A stretch of DNA of 34,616 nucleotides from Bacillota bacterium (GTDB taxonomy: Bacteria > Bacillota > Clostridia > Acetivibrionales > DTU013). The stretch is taken from contig JAEYOM010000043.1 in NCBI GenBank assembly GCA_023411715.1, positions 1 to 34,616 of the forward strand, in the 5' to 3' direction. The notes under the pieces were generated by a model. It ran no database searches. It had not been told where the DNA came from and worked only from the letters and a program-made list of their open reading frames with translations. The position numbers were made by a program, and so were the translations under genes. This document shows positions 7,325 through 15,456 of the stretch, piece after piece. Positions within the stretch are counted from its first letter, which is position 1. Every line of letters begins with the position of its first letter.

Positions 7325-7379
7325 TCACTTTTCTTCGGATACGGTACTGCAGCATAAAAAGTGTGCCAAGTTGGTTACA
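7259..7379. repeat. Three 19-bp dyads at exact 51-bp spacing
   Basis: The units are GTGAGCCACGGTGGTTCAC (7259-7277), GTGAGCCAAGTTGGATCAC (7310-7328) and GTGTGCCAAGTTGGTTACA (7361-7379). Each is a near-perfect inverted repeat GTGANCCAA/TTGGNTCAC. Start-to-start distance is 51 bases both times, close to five DNA turns, so the sites face the same side of the helix. The third lies within the 3' end of the RepA-like gene. They look like binding sites for a dimeric protein, perhaps the RepA-like ATPase or MobC. Confidence 0.75.
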
Positions 7380-8449
7380 TTTCTCCCTCTCGCGTCGGCT
7401 GCGACGGTTGTCGGTAAATTTGATATTGATGCTGTATCTGTTTTGCCGTCATTGCCGACGCAGCCGACGCGTTCGTAGCGGATGCTGATTTCCTTCCTGT
7501 CATGCGTACGCTTCATTTCAAATGTGATTCCTCGCTCAGAAAGCTCTGCCTGGTTTCGTATCACTTTTTTGATAAGTACGTTTGGGAGAATGACCGCTCC
7601 GCACATTTTCTCAATCTCATCCGCCAACTCTGTGGCCGTTCCTGTGAACGAGAGAAGGGATTCCATAACGGCAGAGAGATGAAGAATAATTTCGTCGCCC
7701 GACTGCAGTTCGTTGGTGACGCTGTCGGAGAGTAAATTCCAGATATGTGACGCTCTATCAAACTCCAACTGCAGTTCACGGTACTCAATGTCCCGACCCA
7801 CACAGTAGAGCATGGCGACGTTCCCGCTGCGTTTATCTTTTTTCAGTACGAAGTTGGAGTCCGTAGCTCCGCTGATGCCCGTCGTGCCGGAAATCATATT
7901 CATCGGATCGTCATCGTTCATCTTTCGCAAGTGGTGAATGAGCAGGATGGCGATCTGGTGCTTGTCCGCCAGCTGTTTTAAGATGCCAATGTCGCGGTAG
8001 TCGCTGGCGTAGGGATTGGCTTCAGCGCTGAACTTCCGTATCCGTTGGAGCGTGTCGATGACGATAAGTACCGTGTCGGGATACGATTTCAGAAAATCCT
8101 CAATCTGATTTTCCAAGCCTTCGCCGATAACGTCCGACATTGTAGCGAAGCGAAGATTCTCCGGTGCTCCATCCGTGATGTCGAACAGCCGGTTTTGTAT
8201 CTGGCTGAAGCTGTCCTCCAGACAGAGATAAAGCACAGTCCCGCTGGTGACGGGAAAGCTCCACAGCGTTTCACCTGCAGCCACCCGCAGACAGATTTGC
8301 AACGCCAGCCATGACTTACCGATCTTCGGCGCTCCAGCCAGGATATGAAGTCCCTGGGGTATGAGCTCGCTTGTGATGAAACGTGTCGGCGGCAGCGGAG
8401 TGGTGAGCAGCGTTCCGGCGTCCATTGTGATAAGTTTGTTTTGTTTCAT
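7325..8449 (-). CDS. RepA-like AAA/RecA-fold ATPase
   Basis: The 374-residue cytoplasmic ATPase has a Walker A motif GAPKIGKSW near residues 39-47 and a Walker B strand VLIVIDTLQRI, followed by LLIHHLRK, as in RepA-type hexameric helicases of plasmids and conjugative elements. A C-terminal winged-helix-like part ends in basic sequence. The ATG at 8449 has AGGAGG seven bases upstream. Such proteins unwind DNA at an element origin and could support extrachromosomal replication after excision. The three dyads at its 3' end are possible target sites. It is divergent from the DUF6076-like gene. The family is fairly secure; the replication role is inferred. Confidence 0.85.
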   Translation of the reverse strand: MKQNKLITMDAGTLLTTPLPPTRFITSELIPQGLHILAGAPKIGKSWLALQICLRVAAGETLWSFPVTSGTVLYLCLEDSFSQIQNRLFDITDGAPENLRFATMSDVIGEGLENQIEDFLKSYPDTVLIVIDTLQRIRKFSAEANPYASDYRDIGILKQLADKHQIAILLIHHLRKMNDDDPMNMISGTTGISGATDSNFVLKKDKRSGNVAMLYCVGRDIEYRELQLEFDRASHIWNLLSDSVTNELQSGDEIILHLSAVMESLLSFTGTATELADEIEKMCGAVILPNVLIKKVIRNQAELSERGITFEMKRTHDRKEISIRYERVGCVGNDGKTDTASISNLPTTVAADARGRNVTNLAHFLCCSTVSEEK

Positions 8450-8591
8450 AATGTCCTCCTTTCTGGTGGATTTAAGGCGGAGGTTTCTTTTTGGATTCCT
8501 CCATGATAAAATTTACAGCAGGAGAAATTTTCTCTACATAGTGAAGCAATCTTTACGGATTTCAGAGTTTTCGTTTCGGGAGGTGAAGCGG

Positions 8592-9812
8592 ATGAGCGAA
8601 ATAAGAACCGGCCTCCGCCTGACTGAAGAAGGCAAAGGCCTGATAAGAAAGATACTGACCGATTATGACGGGACGGTCATTATTGATGGAGTCGTGCTGC
8701 CCCATGACGAACTCATTCGTTTCATGGACAGAAGCATAAAGGGTTACTACAAAAAACTGAAGTCGCTTGAGGAGCACCCGCTGTTCAAGGAATCGCTCAA
8801 CGTATCTGAGGTTGACCTGCTTGATCTTATCGATAAAGCGTTTGAAATGACGGAGGAACTGCGGAGCGATTCCCCTGAAGCATATTTCTTTACGAGGATT
8901 GCGCTTGAAGACACGCTCGTCATCTCCGATGATGGGAGCGCCAGCTTCTTGCTGAACATCGGTATGCGGATTCTCAATATCATAAAGACGCCATATCTCA
9001 CAAGAGTGCGGATGCGGAATATCATGGAGGTTTGCTTCGGTACGACAGAAGGATTCACGCAACGGGAGCGGTTTGAAGAGATATACAAGGTGTATCCTAC
9101 GCTCGGCGAACACGCTTTTGCTGTCAGGTGGACGCCGGACGGCGAAGACTTCATAAGGGAATACGAGATCCGGTCGCTGCTTGAGCTTTATGTCTTTTAT
9201 CTGATGGCGGCGCTGAGCTCCGATAATCGTATTGCCCGTTGTCAGCATTGCTGGCGGTACTTCGTACCCAAGACGAAAAAGAAAACGGACTACTGCGACC
9301 GCGTTTGGAAAGACGGGCGAACCTGTAAGGAGCTCGGACCTAATCTTAAACGTAAGAACGCCCCTGCGGAGGATAAATATCTGCTGGCATACAAAATACC
9401 CCGCGCCCGTTTTTATGAGCGCGACTATCGTGAGTACGCTGCCGAGCGCAAGCGGGAAACCACTTCTTACGAACACTATGAAGACTGGATGGAGGACGCC
9501 GCCGAAGCCCGTGCCGCATATGTCTCCGGCGAAATCGGTGGCGAGGAACTGCTCAGTCGCATAAATCCTGACGGAGAACCGTTGGAGCTGACAAAGTTTG
9601 CCGAGCCGGAGTCGCTGCCGTTTTCATCGTCCTGGCGGGAGATTATCGAGGCGAACATGAGCTTCGACCCTAAGAAGCAGTTTGAGGCTATGAACTTCCT
9701 TGACCTCGGTGCCGCCGATCCGAAGTGGCGCACTATATCCGCATCCGAACAGTTGCGGGATTCAAGGCAGGGCGAGTTGAGCCTTTTAGAAAAGTACAGA
9801 AAGAAAAAATGA
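8592..9812 (+). CDS. DUF6076-like zinc-finger protein of mobile elements
   Basis: The 406-residue protein starts at ATG 8592 with GGGAGGTGA upstream; the longer open frame from 8361 overlaps the divergent RepA-like gene and lacks a ribosome site. The middle carries a four-cysteine motif, CQHCWRYFVP then YCDR and RTCKELG, near residues 217-245. It resembles the DUF6076 family common in clostridial mobile elements, an assignment made from memory of that pattern. The N-terminal half is helical and acidic and the C terminus is charged. The motif suggests nucleic-acid or protein binding through zinc. Function is unknown. Confidence 0.7.
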   Translation: MSEIRTGLRLTEEGKGLIRKILTDYDGTVIIDGVVLPHDELIRFMDRSIKGYYKKLKSLEEHPLFKESLNVSEVDLLDLIDKAFEMTEELRSDSPEAYFFTRIALEDTLVISDDGSASFLLNIGMRILNIIKTPYLTRVRMRNIMEVCFGTTEGFTQRERFEEIYKVYPTLGEHAFAVRWTPDGEDFIREYEIRSLLELYVFYLMAALSSDNRIARCQHCWRYFVPKTKKKTDYCDRVWKDGRTCKELGPNLKRKNAPAEDKYLLAYKIPRARFYERDYREYAAERKRETTSYEHYEDWMEDAAEARAAYVSGEIGGEELLSRINPDGEPLELTKFAEPESLPFSSSWREIIEANMSFDPKKQFEAMNFLDLGAADPKWRTISASEQLRDSRQGELSLLEKYRKKK

Positions 9813-9817
9813 TAATA

Positions 9818-9842
9818 GCCCACCGATAAAAATTCGGTCGGC
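9818..9842. terminator. Hairpin between convergent genes
   Basis: GCC-ACCGA (9818-9826) pairs with TCGGT-GGC (9834-9842), with one opposed mismatch and a 7-base loop. It lies 5 bases after the DUF6076-like gene and 20 bases from the end of the convergent XRE gene. It may terminate both transcripts, although T runs are short. Confidence 0.45.
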
Positions 9843-9861
9843 CATTTAATAACGGACTAAA

Positions 9862-10770
9862 TCAGCGTTTTAGAGTTTTCTTCAAAATTTCCCGGACACG
9901 CATCAGTATTTCATTTGCTGCTTCTTCTGCACTTTCGAATTCCTTATCCAACAATAAATCTGCATAATGGCGTAATCTGACCTGCTTAGGTGCAAGGGAA
10001 ACATTGTCCCTTATGCGCACAGGCGGAAGGGAGCCATTTCCGAATTCATTGCGTAAAGCGTGAATATTCTCAAGCAAGTTATAATCCTTTGCGACTGAAA
10101 TCATGTCTATGCCAAAATCAATGCAGATGACATCCTGCTCGTTTTCTTCGCCAAGAGCAATGAATTTCAGGTATCTGTCAATTTCGGTTTGTGTTATGCT
10201 TTTTTCGATCTGAGCAAGTATAGCCTCTCGACTTTCACGCATATGCGGTAAATTTCGCGCCGATGCTATTGCCTTCTCCTTATCTCCGATTTTCATGTAC
10301 AAAAAACACATGGCGGCTCGGGTAGTGTGCCGTACTTTTTCGGGTGGATTGCCGGACAGCACACTCTGGCATAGTGATATGGCTTTACCCAGCTTATCCG
10401 TATCGGTTTCAAACGAGAGTGCTAACGCAAGCTCCGACATTAAGCTCTCATCGTTAGGAAATGTTTTAAGCGCTCCTTCAAGCACCTCTGACGCCGCACG
10501 ATGGTTTCCTTGTTGAAGAAGAGAGTGTTCTTCTTTAAAAATGGCATTCCTTGCCTCGGTATTACAGATTCTGTCCATACCAATAAGCGCGTCAACGCTG
10601 ATTTTAAAGATGTTAGCTATCGATGGTAATAGCGTGATATCAGGGTAAGTATCTCCACGCTCCCATTTGCTCACGCTCTGGGGCGATACACCGAGCATTT
10701 CGGCAATCTCGTCTTGCGTAAGGCTTGCATTTTTACGAAGTGATTTTAAGTTTTCACCAATATACAACAT
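9862..10770 (-). CDS. XRE-family regulator with helical repeat C terminus
   Basis: The 302-residue protein has an N-terminal HTH_3 domain (residues 5-60: LTQDEIAEMLGVSPQSVSKWERGDTYPD, split here for reading as helix-turn-helix plus the SKWERG signature). The remainder is alpha-helical, with TPR-like alternation of small and aromatic residues. Such proteins repress or activate nearby promoters, sometimes after ligand or peptide binding. It is on the same strand as, and downstream of, the secreted DUF6550-like gene, separated by 123 bases. It may control cargo genes on either side; no operator was identified. Confidence is high for the DNA-binding domain and low for the target. Confidence 0.88.
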   Translation of the reverse strand: MLYIGENLKSLRKNASLTQDEIAEMLGVSPQSVSKWERGDTYPDITLLPSIANIFKISVDALIGMDRICNTEARNAIFKEEHSLLQQGNHRAASEVLEGALKTFPNDESLMSELALALSFETDTDKLGKAISLCQSVLSGNPPEKVRHTTRAAMCFLYMKIGDKEKAIASARNLPHMRESREAILAQIEKSITQTEIDRYLKFIALGEENEQDVICIDFGIDMISVAKDYNLLENIHALRNEFGNGSLPPVRIRDNVSLAPKQVRLRHYADLLLDKEFESAEEAANEILMRVREILKKTLKR

Positions 10771-10893
10771 ATCAATCTCCTCTTTGATAATGATTGACCG
10801 GTCTGCTTATAGTATGATGAAAGACAATAACGCGCTATGCGAGATTTTATCAACTTGAAAGCGAAAATAATTTTGTTTCATAAATCTTAGAAT

Positions 10894-11571
10894 CTATGGA
10901 TTATATGGTTCTCCGTTTGGTTTGTATGACGGAGGGGTGCTGTCCTTGGAAACCGGCGGTTGGAGCTCAGTGTATATGACATCGCCTGAAATCTCCGGCT
11001 GTTCTGCGGGATGAGCGGTTGGTTTGCTCGTCGTGCATTCATCTCCGCTGCCCATGACACCTACTGTTTTATTGATATCGCCTTTGCCATCAACGGTCGT
11101 GCCGCCGCCCATGATGCCTACCTTGTGGCCGGTAAGCTCATCGTCGGGATTGCCGACTATCGTTCCGACGCTACCGCCGCCTTCGTCCTTGATCCAGCCG
11201 AAGCCGAGGAGGTAGACTTGCTTCTCGCCATCTACGACACGAACATCTCCCATATGCGACTCAGAGGATGATGGGGTTGGCTTGACCGACTGCGCCGCCT
11301 GAGTTGTCGTTGCTTTTTGCGTTTCTATTTTTGTTGTTATCTCCGCTATCGGCGGCTCACTTTCTGCGACAGCTACCGCTGTACATGCGGAAGCATCAGT
11401 AGAAAGAAGTATATCCGATGTTTCCTCTGACCGAGCCCCAATTTCGGTGGTTACAGCGGTTTTTACCGGCTCGGCGGGCAAACTCCCGACCCCTGCACTC
11501 CGTGGCCACACGGCGGCACACAGCGCGACACAGGCGATAATACCGATTCCAGCGATTATTAGCTTTTTCAT
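10894..11571 (-). CDS. Membrane-anchored or secreted DUF6550-like protein
   Basis: The start is ATG 11571, preceded by GAAGGAGATGG; an upstream in-frame ATG has no ribosome site. The 225 residues begin MKKLIIAGIGIIACVALCAA, a signal or anchor segment. A long Ser/Thr/Ala/Pro-rich linker follows, then a small domain with QVYLLGFGWIKDEG and two repeats, HKVGIMGGGTT and KTVGVMGSGDE. The GFGW-EDEG plus GIMG pattern recalls the DUF6550 family found in clostridial integrative elements; this is recognised from memory. It probably sits outside the membrane. Function is unknown. Confidence 0.7.
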   Translation of the reverse strand: MKKLIIAGIGIIACVALCAAVWPRSAGVGSLPAEPVKTAVTTEIGARSEETSDILLSTDASACTAVAVAESEPPIAEITTKIETQKATTTQAAQSVKPTPSSSESHMGDVRVVDGEKQVYLLGFGWIKDEGGGSVGTIVGNPDDELTGHKVGIMGGGTTVDGKGDINKTVGVMGSGDECTTSKPTAHPAEQPEISGDVIYTELQPPVSKDSTPPSYKPNGEPYNP

Positions 11572-11650
11572 ATAACCATCTCCTTCAGCAACACAAGATA
11601 CCACAAGGCTTTGGAGATATCCATATGATTTTTCAAATGAGCAAGGAAGT

Positions 11651-11679
11651 TTGTATTTAAGGGCGTTTTGTGGTAAACT
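11651..11679 (+). promoter_or_regulatory. Promoter of the nucleotide-hydrolase operon
   Basis: TTGTAT (11651-11656) and TAAACT (11674-11679) are 17 bases apart. Transcription would begin about 43 bases before the first gene of the operon. No other promoter is evident before 14100. Confidence 0.55.
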
Positions 11680-11729
11680 TTAGTACATCATATCATCGAA
11701 ACAATGGAGATGAGATTGGAGGCAGTTGA

Positions 11730-12266
11730 ATGAGCGAATATGCAATTTGCTTATATTTTGACAATACCTCAAGCGAACGGATAATGGAATTAATGCGCAT
11801 AGCGGCGGATGCTTGCGGCAACAAATATATGCTTGAACCGAAAATGATGCCTCCGCATATAACCGTTTGCTATTTTACTGCGGACGATATTACCCCAGTT
11901 GAAAATATTATTAGCGGTGAAACAGCTTCGATGAAATGTGGAAATGTGGTTTGGTCTTCACTTGGCACTTTTGTCCCGTCTGTGCTGTTTGCCGCGCCAG
12001 TTCTCAACAAGTATTTATATGATTTCTGTACCGGCTTCAATACCTGCCTTGCCAATAGGGTAACGCTTTTAGACTACTATCGTCCGTATAATTGGATGCC
12101 GCACACCACCCTCGCTACTAAGCTTACAGATGAGCAATTGAACATGGCGTTTGCCGCTGTTTCTGCAAAGTTTAAGCCTTTCCAAGGAGTAACTGTTGCA
12201 CTCTCGCTCGTGAAATGCGAGCCGTTTACAGAGTTGCGGGTATGGCGATTGGAGGGAAAAGCATGA
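11730..12266 (+). CDS. 2H phosphoesterase (LigT / 2'-5' RNA ligase-like)
   Basis: The 178-residue protein carries the two HxT-type motifs of the 2H superfamily, HITV at residue 43 and HTTL at residue 125, each at the end of a strand, with normal spacing for single-domain members. These enzymes hydrolyse 2',3'-cyclic phosphates or 2'-5' linkages in RNA or small cyclic nucleotides; some phage members degrade defence signals. The start has GGAGG about 11 bases upstream. The stop overlaps the next start in ATGA, so it heads a four-gene operon with the Nudix, ITPase-like and kinase genes. The substrate cannot be read from the sequence. Confidence 0.85.
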   Translation: MSEYAICLYFDNTSSERIMELMRIAADACGNKYMLEPKMMPPHITVCYFTADDITPVENIISGETASMKCGNVVWSSLGTFVPSVLFAAPVLNKYLYDFCTGFNTCLANRVTLLDYYRPYNWMPHTTLATKLTDEQLNMAFAAVSAKFKPFQGVTVALSLVKCEPFTELRVWRLEGKA

Positions 12267-12775
12267 TGACGTCAATCACTCTGTCAAACGGCGCTGCGGC
12301 TTTCCTGCGTCACAGTGATAAATACCTACTTATGAAACGCGCTCCGAACCGCAAAGTCGCTCCTGATGTTTGGAGTGGAGTCGGCGGTCATATGGAGTGT
12401 GACGAGCTGAACGAACCGCAATCCACCTGCCTACGGGAGGTTTGGGAGGAGGCTGGCATAGCCGCCAAACAAATTCGGAATCTGGTTCTTCGGTATATAA
12501 TCATTCGCCGTTACCGCAACACCATACGGCAGACTTATATTTACTTCGGTGAAACCGATGCAGATTCTGTCGATAAAACCGACGAAGGCAGGTTGTTCTG
12601 GATACCAGAAAGTGAATTGCTTGACCGAACCTATACCGCTACATTTGCGGCGATGATGGAGCATTATCTGACTACACCTGACAACGAACGAGTTATTATC
12701 GGTGTTGCCGAAAACGACGGTGGTAAGTGCCGTATGGTTTGGTCGGCAATAGAAGACTTCGAGATGGAGGACTAA
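12263..12775 (+). CDS. Nudix hydrolase
   Basis: The start at ATG 12263 overlaps the previous stop by four bases and has GGAGGG nine bases upstream. The 170-residue protein contains a Nudix box GGHMECDELNEPQ...LREVWEEAGI, with all catalytic Glu residues of REVWEE and two extra residues in the usual 7-residue spacer. Nudix enzymes cleave nucleoside diphosphate-linked compounds. The N-terminal part (YLLMKRAPNRKVAPDVWSG) resembles MutT/ADP-ribose-type members. It sits between a 2H phosphoesterase and an ITPase-like gene, so it probably acts on a related nucleotide. The exact substrate is unknown. Confidence 0.88.
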   Translation: MMTSITLSNGAAAFLRHSDKYLLMKRAPNRKVAPDVWSGVGGHMECDELNEPQSTCLREVWEEAGIAAKQIRNLVLRYIIIRRYRNTIRQTYIYFGETDADSVDKTDEGRLFWIPESELLDRTYTATFAAMMEHYLTTPDNERVIIGVAENDGGKCRMVWSAIEDFEMED

Positions 12776-12781
12776 CACACT

Positions 12782-13393
12782 GTGCAACTAATCTACGGCA
12801 CCAGTAACCCCGCCAAAATAAAACATATGCGGAGTTTACTCTCATCGCTTGATATCGAGATAGTCGGTATAAAAGAACTCGGTATCGTCCTACCTAATAT
12901 TGATGAAAGCGGCAATAACCCACTCGAAAATGCGCGTAAAAAGGCACTTGCTTATTATGCTACTATTCGCAGACCGCTGTTTTCCTGTGACTCAGGGTTA
13001 TATATTGAGAGATTAAGCGACAACGAGCAACCCGGCGTTCACATTCGGCGTGTTAACGGCAAGGTTCTCAATGACACTGAGATGACTGATTATTACTCAT
13101 GCTTGGCGCGGCAATATGGCGGCAAACTCACTGCGCAATATCGCAACGCGATTTGCTTGGTGGTGAGTGATACGGAGATGTACACACACTGCGAATCGGA
13201 CATATGGGGCGAGAAATTTTTGATTGTCGATAAGCCGCACAGCAAGCAGCGGGTTGAGGGTTTTCCTCTTGATTGCTTGTCGGTTAGACTCGATACCGAC
13301 AAATATTATTATGACGATGATACAGAGGATAGTATATTTGAACAGTCCGGCTGGCTCAGATTCTTCCGCGAAGCTCTGAAAGGTAAGGTGTAG
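12782..13393 (+). CDS. RdgB/HAM1-like NTP pyrophosphatase
   Basis: The 203-residue protein starts at GTG 12782, six bases after the Nudix stop, with GGAGG about 13 bases upstream. It shows the family motifs SNPAKIKHM at the N terminus, a central NPLENARKKA, and SCDSGLYIE followed by PGVHIRR, corresponding to the metal- and base-binding loops. RdgB/HAM1 enzymes hydrolyse dITP, XTP and similar noncanonical NTPs to monophosphates. The C-terminal half is more divergent than in housekeeping RdgB, so the specificity may differ. It forms part of the nucleotide-processing operon. Confidence 0.83.
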   Translation: MQLIYGTSNPAKIKHMRSLLSSLDIEIVGIKELGIVLPNIDESGNNPLENARKKALAYYATIRRPLFSCDSGLYIERLSDNEQPGVHIRRVNGKVLNDTEMTDYYSCLARQYGGKLTAQYRNAICLVVSDTEMYTHCESDIWGEKFLIVDKPHSKQRVEGFPLDCLSVRLDTDKYYYDDDTEDSIFEQSGWLRFFREALKGKV

Positions 13394-13396
13394 CGT

Positions 13397-14005
13397 ATGA
13401 CTAAACCACACGGCATAATTTTACTCGGTGCAAACGGTAGCGGAAAATCTACACTTGGACGGGAACTCGCCCGAGTATTAAACTTTGCGCATTTTGATGT
13501 TGAGGACTACTACTTTTACAAAACCGATGTACCTTATACCACTGAACGCTCTAATGATGAGCGAAACGCAATGTTGCTCGCCGATATGCAAAAATCCGGC
13601 TCATTTGTGCTGTCGGGCGATGTTTCCGGGTGGAGCGAGAAATTTTTGCCTATATTCGACCTTGCTATTCTACTCAAAGCACCTAAGGAAGTGCGTATGA
13701 AACGCATAGAAGAGCGGGAATACACCCGTTGGGGAGACAGGGTGCTTGAGGGTGGTGATATGTACGAATCACAACAGAAATTCAGAGAATTCGCTGCCAA
13801 CAGAAATCTAGCTGAACTGGAACAGCGAGTAGCGGCATATCCTTGCCCTGTGATTGAAATAGATAGCACGGAGGACTACCACGAGGTAGCAGCAAACATC
13901 ACCGAATGGTTGAAGTCGGTTATGCGCTTAAACACGTTGAGACAGGACGACTGGTATTCTATTTTTCCCCAACAGACGAATACTCTAAGCCGCCTTTTGA
14001 TTTAG
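13397..14005 (+). CDS. P-loop nucleotide/nucleoside kinase-like protein
   Basis: The 202-residue protein has Walker A GANGSGKST at residues 11-19, a following DVEDYYF acidic motif, and RMKRIEERE in the lid position, as in small adenylate- or shikimate-kinase-type folds. It begins three bases after the ITPase-like stop. The natural C terminus appears to be near ITEWLKS; the last 30 residues read through sequence that, in another frame, encodes a different protein end (13906-14097). A frameshift or rearrangement probably altered its tail. It may phosphorylate or bind the product of the operon's hydrolases; the substrate is unknown. Confidence 0.75.
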   Translation: MTKPHGIILLGANGSGKSTLGRELARVLNFAHFDVEDYYFYKTDVPYTTERSNDERNAMLLADMQKSGSFVLSGDVSGWSEKFLPIFDLAILLKAPKEVRMKRIEEREYTRWGDRVLEGGDMYESQQKFREFAANRNLAELEQRVAAYPCPVIEIDSTEDYHEVAANITEWLKSVMRLNTLRQDDWYSIFPQQTNTLSRLLI

Positions 14006-14097
14006 ATGGCTTTCTGTATAAACCGATAGATGATTCAGCAGAAATTGAGACAAAAGTTAAACCAGCTATAGAAAGCATTTTGAGTGAGATTAATTAG
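13906..14097 (+). pseudogene. 3' gene fragment fused to the kinase end
   Basis: This frame reads VGYALKHVETGRLVFYF and SPTDEYSKPPFDLDGFLYKP, ending IESILSEIN. It looks like a genuine protein tail but has no ribosome site, and its first codons overlap the kinase in another frame. It is probably the remnant of a gene whose 5' part was lost. I do not recognise the family. Confidence 0.4.
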
Positions 14098-14138
14098 GAT
14101 TGTCTTTACTTAAGATGACCTGGAACGGAGGTGACTTG

Positions 14139-15164
14139 GTGAGCAAAGAGATATCAAAAAACAATGCCGGAGATTTTGGCGAAATCCTTTCCATAATAGA
14201 AAAAGCACGGGAGAATAGCTTTCGGGCCGTTAATCGTGAGCTTATTTCTATGTATTGGGACATCGGCAGATATATCAGTGAAAAGGTAAAAACATACGGC
14301 TGGGGAAAGTCTGTCGTTAGCGATTTTGCTGACTTTGTTCAAAAGCAATACGTTGGCATTAAAGGATTTTCGTCGCAAAACATCTGGCGTATGAAGCAAT
14401 TTTACGAAACATATTCCGAGAATGAAAAACTCTCAGCACTGCTGAGAGAAATTAGCTGGACGAATAATCTTATGATTATGTCGCGGGCGAAGAGCGCAGA
14501 AGCACGGGAATTTTATCTGTTGTTATCCGCAAAAAATAACTATTCATCTCGCGAACTGGAACGGCAAATCGACAGTATGCTCTTTGAGCGCACTATGATT
14601 TCCGATGAAAAAAATAAACTATTCATTGCTAAAAGTCAAGGCTTGACCGCCCTCCGTGACAGCTATGTTCTCGAATTTCTCGACCTCCCACACAAGCACA
14701 AAGAAAACATGCTGCGGAAATCCATTGTCGCTCACCTGAAAGACTTCATCTTGGAATTCGGCAAGGATTTCTCATTTGTAGGGGAGGAATACCGTGTTCA
14801 GGTTGGCAATAAAGATTTCTCTATCGACCTGCTTTTCTATAACCGCGAGCTTTCTTGTCTTGTGGCCATCGAGCTTAAGGTTGGAGAGTTCAAGCCTGAG
14901 CATTTGGGACAACTGGAATTTTACCTCGAGGCTCTCGACAGTGATATTAAAAAGCCGAATGAGAATCCGAGCGTTGGGCTGATTTTATGTACCGATAAAG
15001 ACGATACAGTAGTTGAGTACGCTTTGCGGCGTAGCCTATCCCCCGCGCTTGTAGCTCAATATCAGCTTCATTTGCCGAATAAGGCGTTGCTGGAAAATAA
15101 GCTGCGCGAGCTGACAGAAATCGCTGAATCAGAAGGAGAAACCATGGCGGACGAGGACGAATGA
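14139..15164 (+). CDS. YhcG-type PD-(D/E)XK nuclease (DUF1016)
   Basis: The start is GTG 14139 with GGAGGTGA eight bases upstream; the longer frame from 14100 has none. The 341-residue protein has the DUF1016 N domain, a helical region with YWDIGRYISEK and GFSSQNIWRMKQFYETY. A C-terminal nuclease domain follows with FSIDLLFYNRELSCLVAIELK, giving the Asp and Glu-x-Lys of PD-(D/E)XK enzymes, then GQLEFYLEALD. YhcG proteins are frequent in bacterial defence islands and mobile elements, though their targets are poorly known. It lies between the nucleotide operon and the ABC cluster, consistent with a cargo block for defence. Confidence 0.9.
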   Translation: MSKEISKNNAGDFGEILSIIEKARENSFRAVNRELISMYWDIGRYISEKVKTYGWGKSVVSDFADFVQKQYVGIKGFSSQNIWRMKQFYETYSENEKLSALLREISWTNNLMIMSRAKSAEAREFYLLLSAKNNYSSRELERQIDSMLFERTMISDEKNKLFIAKSQGLTALRDSYVLEFLDLPHKHKENMLRKSIVAHLKDFILEFGKDFSFVGEEYRVQVGNKDFSIDLLFYNRELSCLVAIELKVGEFKPEHLGQLEFYLEALDSDIKKPNENPSVGLILCTDKDDTVVEYALRRSLSPALVAQYQLHLPNKALLENKLRELTEIAESEGETMADEDE

Positions 15165-15235
15165 TTCAGTAAAGTATTAAGTGGTATTCATTTAATAGTG
15201 TGAGATAGATGCAATGTGAAAGGAGGATTTTTTAC

Positions 15236-15448
15236 GTGGGCGTTCAAAATCTTCCAAACGCAGGGGATAAATTGTTTTTAATGCGAAGAGAAGTGATCGT
15301 AACAAAGGTTTACGATATATTTCGGCTTATAAAAATACGCTATACGGATGAAGACGCTGAGTTTATAGTGGATGTCTGCGCGGTTACGAAGATTCCAGAC
15401 GACACGAACTCTATTTCGATAGGAATTTTAAGGGGGGTATCGGTCTGA
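15236..15448 (+). CDS. Small hypothetical protein heading the ABC-type cluster
   Basis: The 70-residue protein starts at GTG 15236 with AAAGGAGGA upstream; the frame from 15209 lacks a ribosome site. It is beta-rich: DKLFLMRREVIVTKVYDIFRLIKIRY, read as two strands, then EFIVDVCAVTKIP. It ends nine bases before the next gene and is on the same strand, so it is likely co-transcribed with the ABC-type components. No family is recognised. It may be a small adaptor or sensor of that system. Confidence 0.6.
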   Translation: MGVQNLPNAGDKLFLMRREVIVTKVYDIFRLIKIRYTDEDAEFIVDVCAVTKIPDDTNSISIGILRGVSV

Positions 15449-15456
15449 GCAGCATA

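Noticed and set aside
8562..9476. A 304-codon open frame on the minus strand.
   Set aside because: It is antisense to the DUF6076-like gene, has no ribosome site and shows no recognisable motif.
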